64,000 bases of DNA from Oleidesulfovibrio alaskensis DSM 16109 (lineage in GTDB: Bacteria; Desulfobacterota; Desulfovibrionia; Desulfovibrionales; Desulfovibrionaceae). A program made the translations under genes and the position numbers. Where the stretch lies: NCBI RefSeq assembly GCF_000482745.1, contig NZ_KI519495.1:1-64000 (forward strand). Reading direction: 5' to 3'. Shown piece after piece: positions 62,092-64,000 of this stretch (the first letter of the stretch is position 1; every line of letters starts with the position of its first letter). The notes beneath the pieces were generated by a model that made no database searches, had not been told where the DNA came from, and was given only the letters and a program-made list of their open reading frames with translations.

Positions 62092-63192
62092 TCAGACGCT
62101 GCCTGTATACATGATAAAGCCCAGCAGCGTCACAGCCAGCGCCCCCGTGACGGAAAGCAGCGCATAACCGGCCACAACGGCCCGTGTGCTGCGCCCCGTG
62201 CTGTGCAGCAGCACCCTGCGCGAAACCATGCTCAGCAGGCCGAACGCCGATGTGGTCAGCCCCATGCCCAGCGCCAGCGCCACCAGCGCCAGCACTCCCG
62301 CCTGTGTGATGTCCAGCCCCCGCGCAAAGGTAAGTATAAGCACCGCTGCCGGGCAGGGCACCAGTCCGGCCAGTACGGAAACGGCAGTCAGACTGCCATA
62401 ACCTGCAGGACATTCCGCCGTGGCCTGCCGCACCCGTCCGCCCAGCCTGCCGCTGAAAAGCTCGTACAGTGCATGCAGCAGCATGGCGGCGCCCACCAGC
62501 ATGATGATGCCGTAGCTGAAACGCTGCACGGGACCGCTCACACCGTGGATACCGCGGGCGGCGCCCTGCTCGAACAGCAGATGCGCGGCAAAAACCAGCA
62601 CCGCCGCCGACAGCACATGAACAGATGTCAGCAGGTTGCCCATAAGCAGCCCCCGGGATATTCCGCCCGAACGCCCCAGAAAATAGCAGAAGACCACGGC
62701 CTTGCCGTGTCCCGGCCCTATGGCGTGCACCACGCCATACACAAATGACACGGCCAGAAACAGCCAAAAGGAAGTACCGTAAGGTGACTCCTTGATGCCC
62801 GAGGCAAAGGAAACCATCCGCCCCCGCAAATAATGCTGCGCTCTGGTGGACAGACTGATGATGCGGTTATAAAGGGGCGGCGGAGTGAAAAAAGGCTCTA
62901 CGCCCTGTCCGGCATCCGCACCGTAAACGGCCGCGGGCGCGTGCTGATGCCCCCTGCCGCCGGTAAATCCGCCGCCGGTCCCGCGCTCAGCCGCATCCCG
63001 CGCTTCTTTTGGTGCGGCATGCTGACCGTCCGCGCCGGAAACCTGCCCCGCGGGCGGCTCCAGCGCAAAAAAACCGCTTTCGGAAGCGGGACCGCGGGCA
63101 TTGCCCCCGCTGCCTGTAAACGGCGACGCATGGGCGGCACATGCCAGCAGACATACGGCAACCACCGCCGGAAACACTCTTTTCAGCACCAT
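62092..63192 (-). CDS. NicO-family (RcnA-like) nickel/cobalt/zinc transporter
   Basis: This 366-residue inner-membrane protein has a signal-like N-terminus and a loop rich in Gly, Ala and His (residues about 25-95, with HQHAP). About six TM helices follow. The family motif VVHAIGPGHGKAVV lies in the first core helix and LAGLVPCPAAVLIL in a later one. Members export or import Ni, Co or Zn. The ATG overlaps the stop of the upstream DUF1007 gene by one base, so the two are translationally coupled. Confidence 0.9.
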   Translation of the reverse strand: MVLKRVFPAVVAVCLLACAAHASPFTGSGGNARGPASESGFFALEPPAGQVSGADGQHAAPKEARDAAERGTGGGFTGGRGHQHAPAAVYGADAGQGVEPFFTPPPLYNRIISLSTRAQHYLRGRMVSFASGIKESPYGTSFWLFLAVSFVYGVVHAIGPGHGKAVVFCYFLGRSGGISRGLLMGNLLTSVHVLSAAVLVFAAHLLFEQGAARGIHGVSGPVQRFSYGIIMLVGAAMLLHALYELFSGRLGGRVRQATAECPAGYGSLTAVSVLAGLVPCPAAVLILTFARGLDITQAGVLALVALALGMGLTTSAFGLLSMVSRRVLLHSTGRSTRAVVAGYALLSVTGALAVTLLGFIMYTGSV

Positions 63193-63785
63193 TACAACTC
63201 CAGCTCTATGGCATAGGGCACTATCTGCCCGTAATAATAGGCAAGTTCAGGAGCTTCCTGCAGCACCACCCTTGCTTTGTCCGCACCCTTCACCGTCACA
63301 TGCCGTTCATCAAAGAAAAAGGCTGTGTAATAGGTAGGGTCGTACAAGGCCACTTTGACCACTTCTCCTGCAGCCGCAGGCAGATCGAGCGGCACCGTGA
63401 AGGAATACCGCAGCATGCCGTCGCTGAACGTGGCGGTGAAATGCTCCACCCGTGTGACACCGGCGGTCTTTCCGCCCGCATAAATGTGTGTGTAAAAGCC
63501 TTCCTCGTGCAGGTAGCCGGTAATGTCCGCCTTCAGTTTTTCCCATTCATCAGGCGTCAGCGCACCGTCCTGATTCAAATCAAGATCGCCCAGAAACAAG
63601 GCACTGGACATCTCGTCAAAGCTCCACGTCTCGTGCAGAGCCTTCAGGCGGCCGTTTTCAATCTCCAGCTGTACCAGCGCCTCCACAAACACATGCGGAT
63701 GCGCAACCGCCTGCTGCGGTACAAATGCCGCACAGCAGACAGCTATAAACCACAGCAGCTGTATGTTAACCTTCATTCTTTTCAT
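63192..63785 (-). CDS. DUF1007-family periplasmic metal-handling protein
   Basis: This 197-residue protein has a signal peptide cleaved near VAHPHVFVE, leaving the HPHVFVE start that defines DUF1007. An EF-hand-like loop (DLDLNQDGALTPDEW) follows near residues 70-84. The family is nearly always paired with NicO transporters and is thought to deliver or remove metal ions. I chose the ATG at 63785 on position; an ATG three codons later is possible. It leads the two-gene unit and is divergent from a promoter with a Fur-like box. Confidence 0.88.
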   Translation of the reverse strand: MKRMKVNIQLLWFIAVCCAAFVPQQAVAHPHVFVEALVQLEIENGRLKALHETWSFDEMSSALFLGDLDLNQDGALTPDEWEKLKADITGYLHEEGFYTHIYAGGKTAGVTRVEHFTATFSDGMLRYSFTVPLDLPAAAGEVVKVALYDPTYYTAFFFDERHVTVKGADKARVVLQEAPELAYYYGQIVPYAIELEL

Positions 63786-63902
63786 TATTTTTTTTCCGGA
63801 CTGTTTTCTACGTGCGGCCATGCGGGGCGCAGACCGCCCGCCGCGGTTTTCAGGACCGCACTGTTAGCACAGGCTGACAGCCAAGTTGTACCACTTTTTT
63901 AG

Positions 63903-63931
63903 TTGACATTGATTTTCATTTTCACTATAGA
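63903..63931 (+). promoter_or_regulatory. Sigma-70 promoter overlapped by a Fur-like box
   Basis: TTGACA (63903-63908) and TATAGA (63926-63931) are separated by exactly 17 bases. The spacer holds TGATTTTCATTTTCA (63910-63924), which matches a 7-1-7 Fur half-site pair at 11 of 14 positions. Iron-dependent repression of the gene starting at 63986 is the natural reading. Confidence 0.7.
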
Positions 63932-63985
63932 CTGTATCCATGCTGTGCAATTCAACATGACACCCTACTACGCAGGAGAAAGATT

Positions 63986-64000
63986 ATGTGCGCCACCCTT
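63986..64000 (+). CDS. Start of a gene cut by the window edge, probably iron-regulated
   Basis: The ATG at 63986 is preceded by CAGGAG at good spacing, and five codons (MCATL) are visible. The promoter with a Fur-like box lies about 55 bases upstream. An iron-uptake gene such as feoA is plausible, but the product cannot be identified from five residues. Confidence 0.6.

Overview
The window is GC-rich bacterial DNA that looks like a sulfate-reducing Desulfovibrio-type deltaproteobacterium. The inference rests on multiheme c-type cytochromes, a 64-residue mono-cluster ferredoxin, Ros/MucR zinc-finger regulators, many sigma-54 activators and response regulators, and a FAD/Fe-S lactate- or glycolate-type oxidoreductase. 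An Oleidesulfovibrio alaskensis-like genome is my best guess, but no database was searched. I found no rRNA, tRNA, CRISPR array, insertion sequence or prophage.

Layout. 1-7.9 kb: a hexanucleotide repeat at the edge, a heme-containing chemoreceptor, a MucR regulator, a small unknown gene with cbiA and cbiC of cobalamin synthesis, a DEAD-box RNA helicase and an unknown partner. 7.9-20.4 kb: a FadL-type porin, a glycosyltransferase, a hotdog thioesterase, kdsD, purF and carB on the minus strand, then hisH-hisF and a GNAT acetyltransferase on the plus strand. 20.5-30.3 kb: a dense minus-strand signalling island. It holds a sigma-54 activator, a NifX-like protein, a sensor kinase with receiver, a degenerate kinase, a pseudo-receiver, another receiver, a CBS protein, a DASS anion transporter, another receiver, and a pseudokinase-BON-receiver fusion. 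A near-perfect sigma-54 promoter lies inside the island, upstream of the transporter half. 30.3-41 kb: a possible sigma-54-dependent RNA, a small lipoprotein, ruvX-mltG, a giant FAD/Fe-S oxidoreductase, a ClC channel with CBS domains and an orphan pair of ABC permeases. 41-50 kb: an RlmM-like methyltransferase, two exported thiol proteins, a VOC protein, a second MucR, an EamA exporter, an octaheme HAO-like cytochrome with a NapC/NrfH-type tetraheme, and a lone flgE. 50-64 kb: folD, eno, coaX, a bd-oxidase-like membrane pair whose second subunit carries eight heme sites, a PrpR-type sigma-54 activator divergent from a small gene with its own sigma-54 promoter, a ferredoxin, a NicO/DUF1007 metal exporter pair, and the start of a gene behind a Fur-like box.

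The most interesting themes are the signalling island around the anion transporter, with three degenerate signalling proteins, and two activator loci next to sigma-54 promoters that drive very small or non-coding transcripts. The two membrane-linked multiheme electron-transfer modules also stand out. Most ordinary genes end at clear hairpin terminators, which helps define operons.
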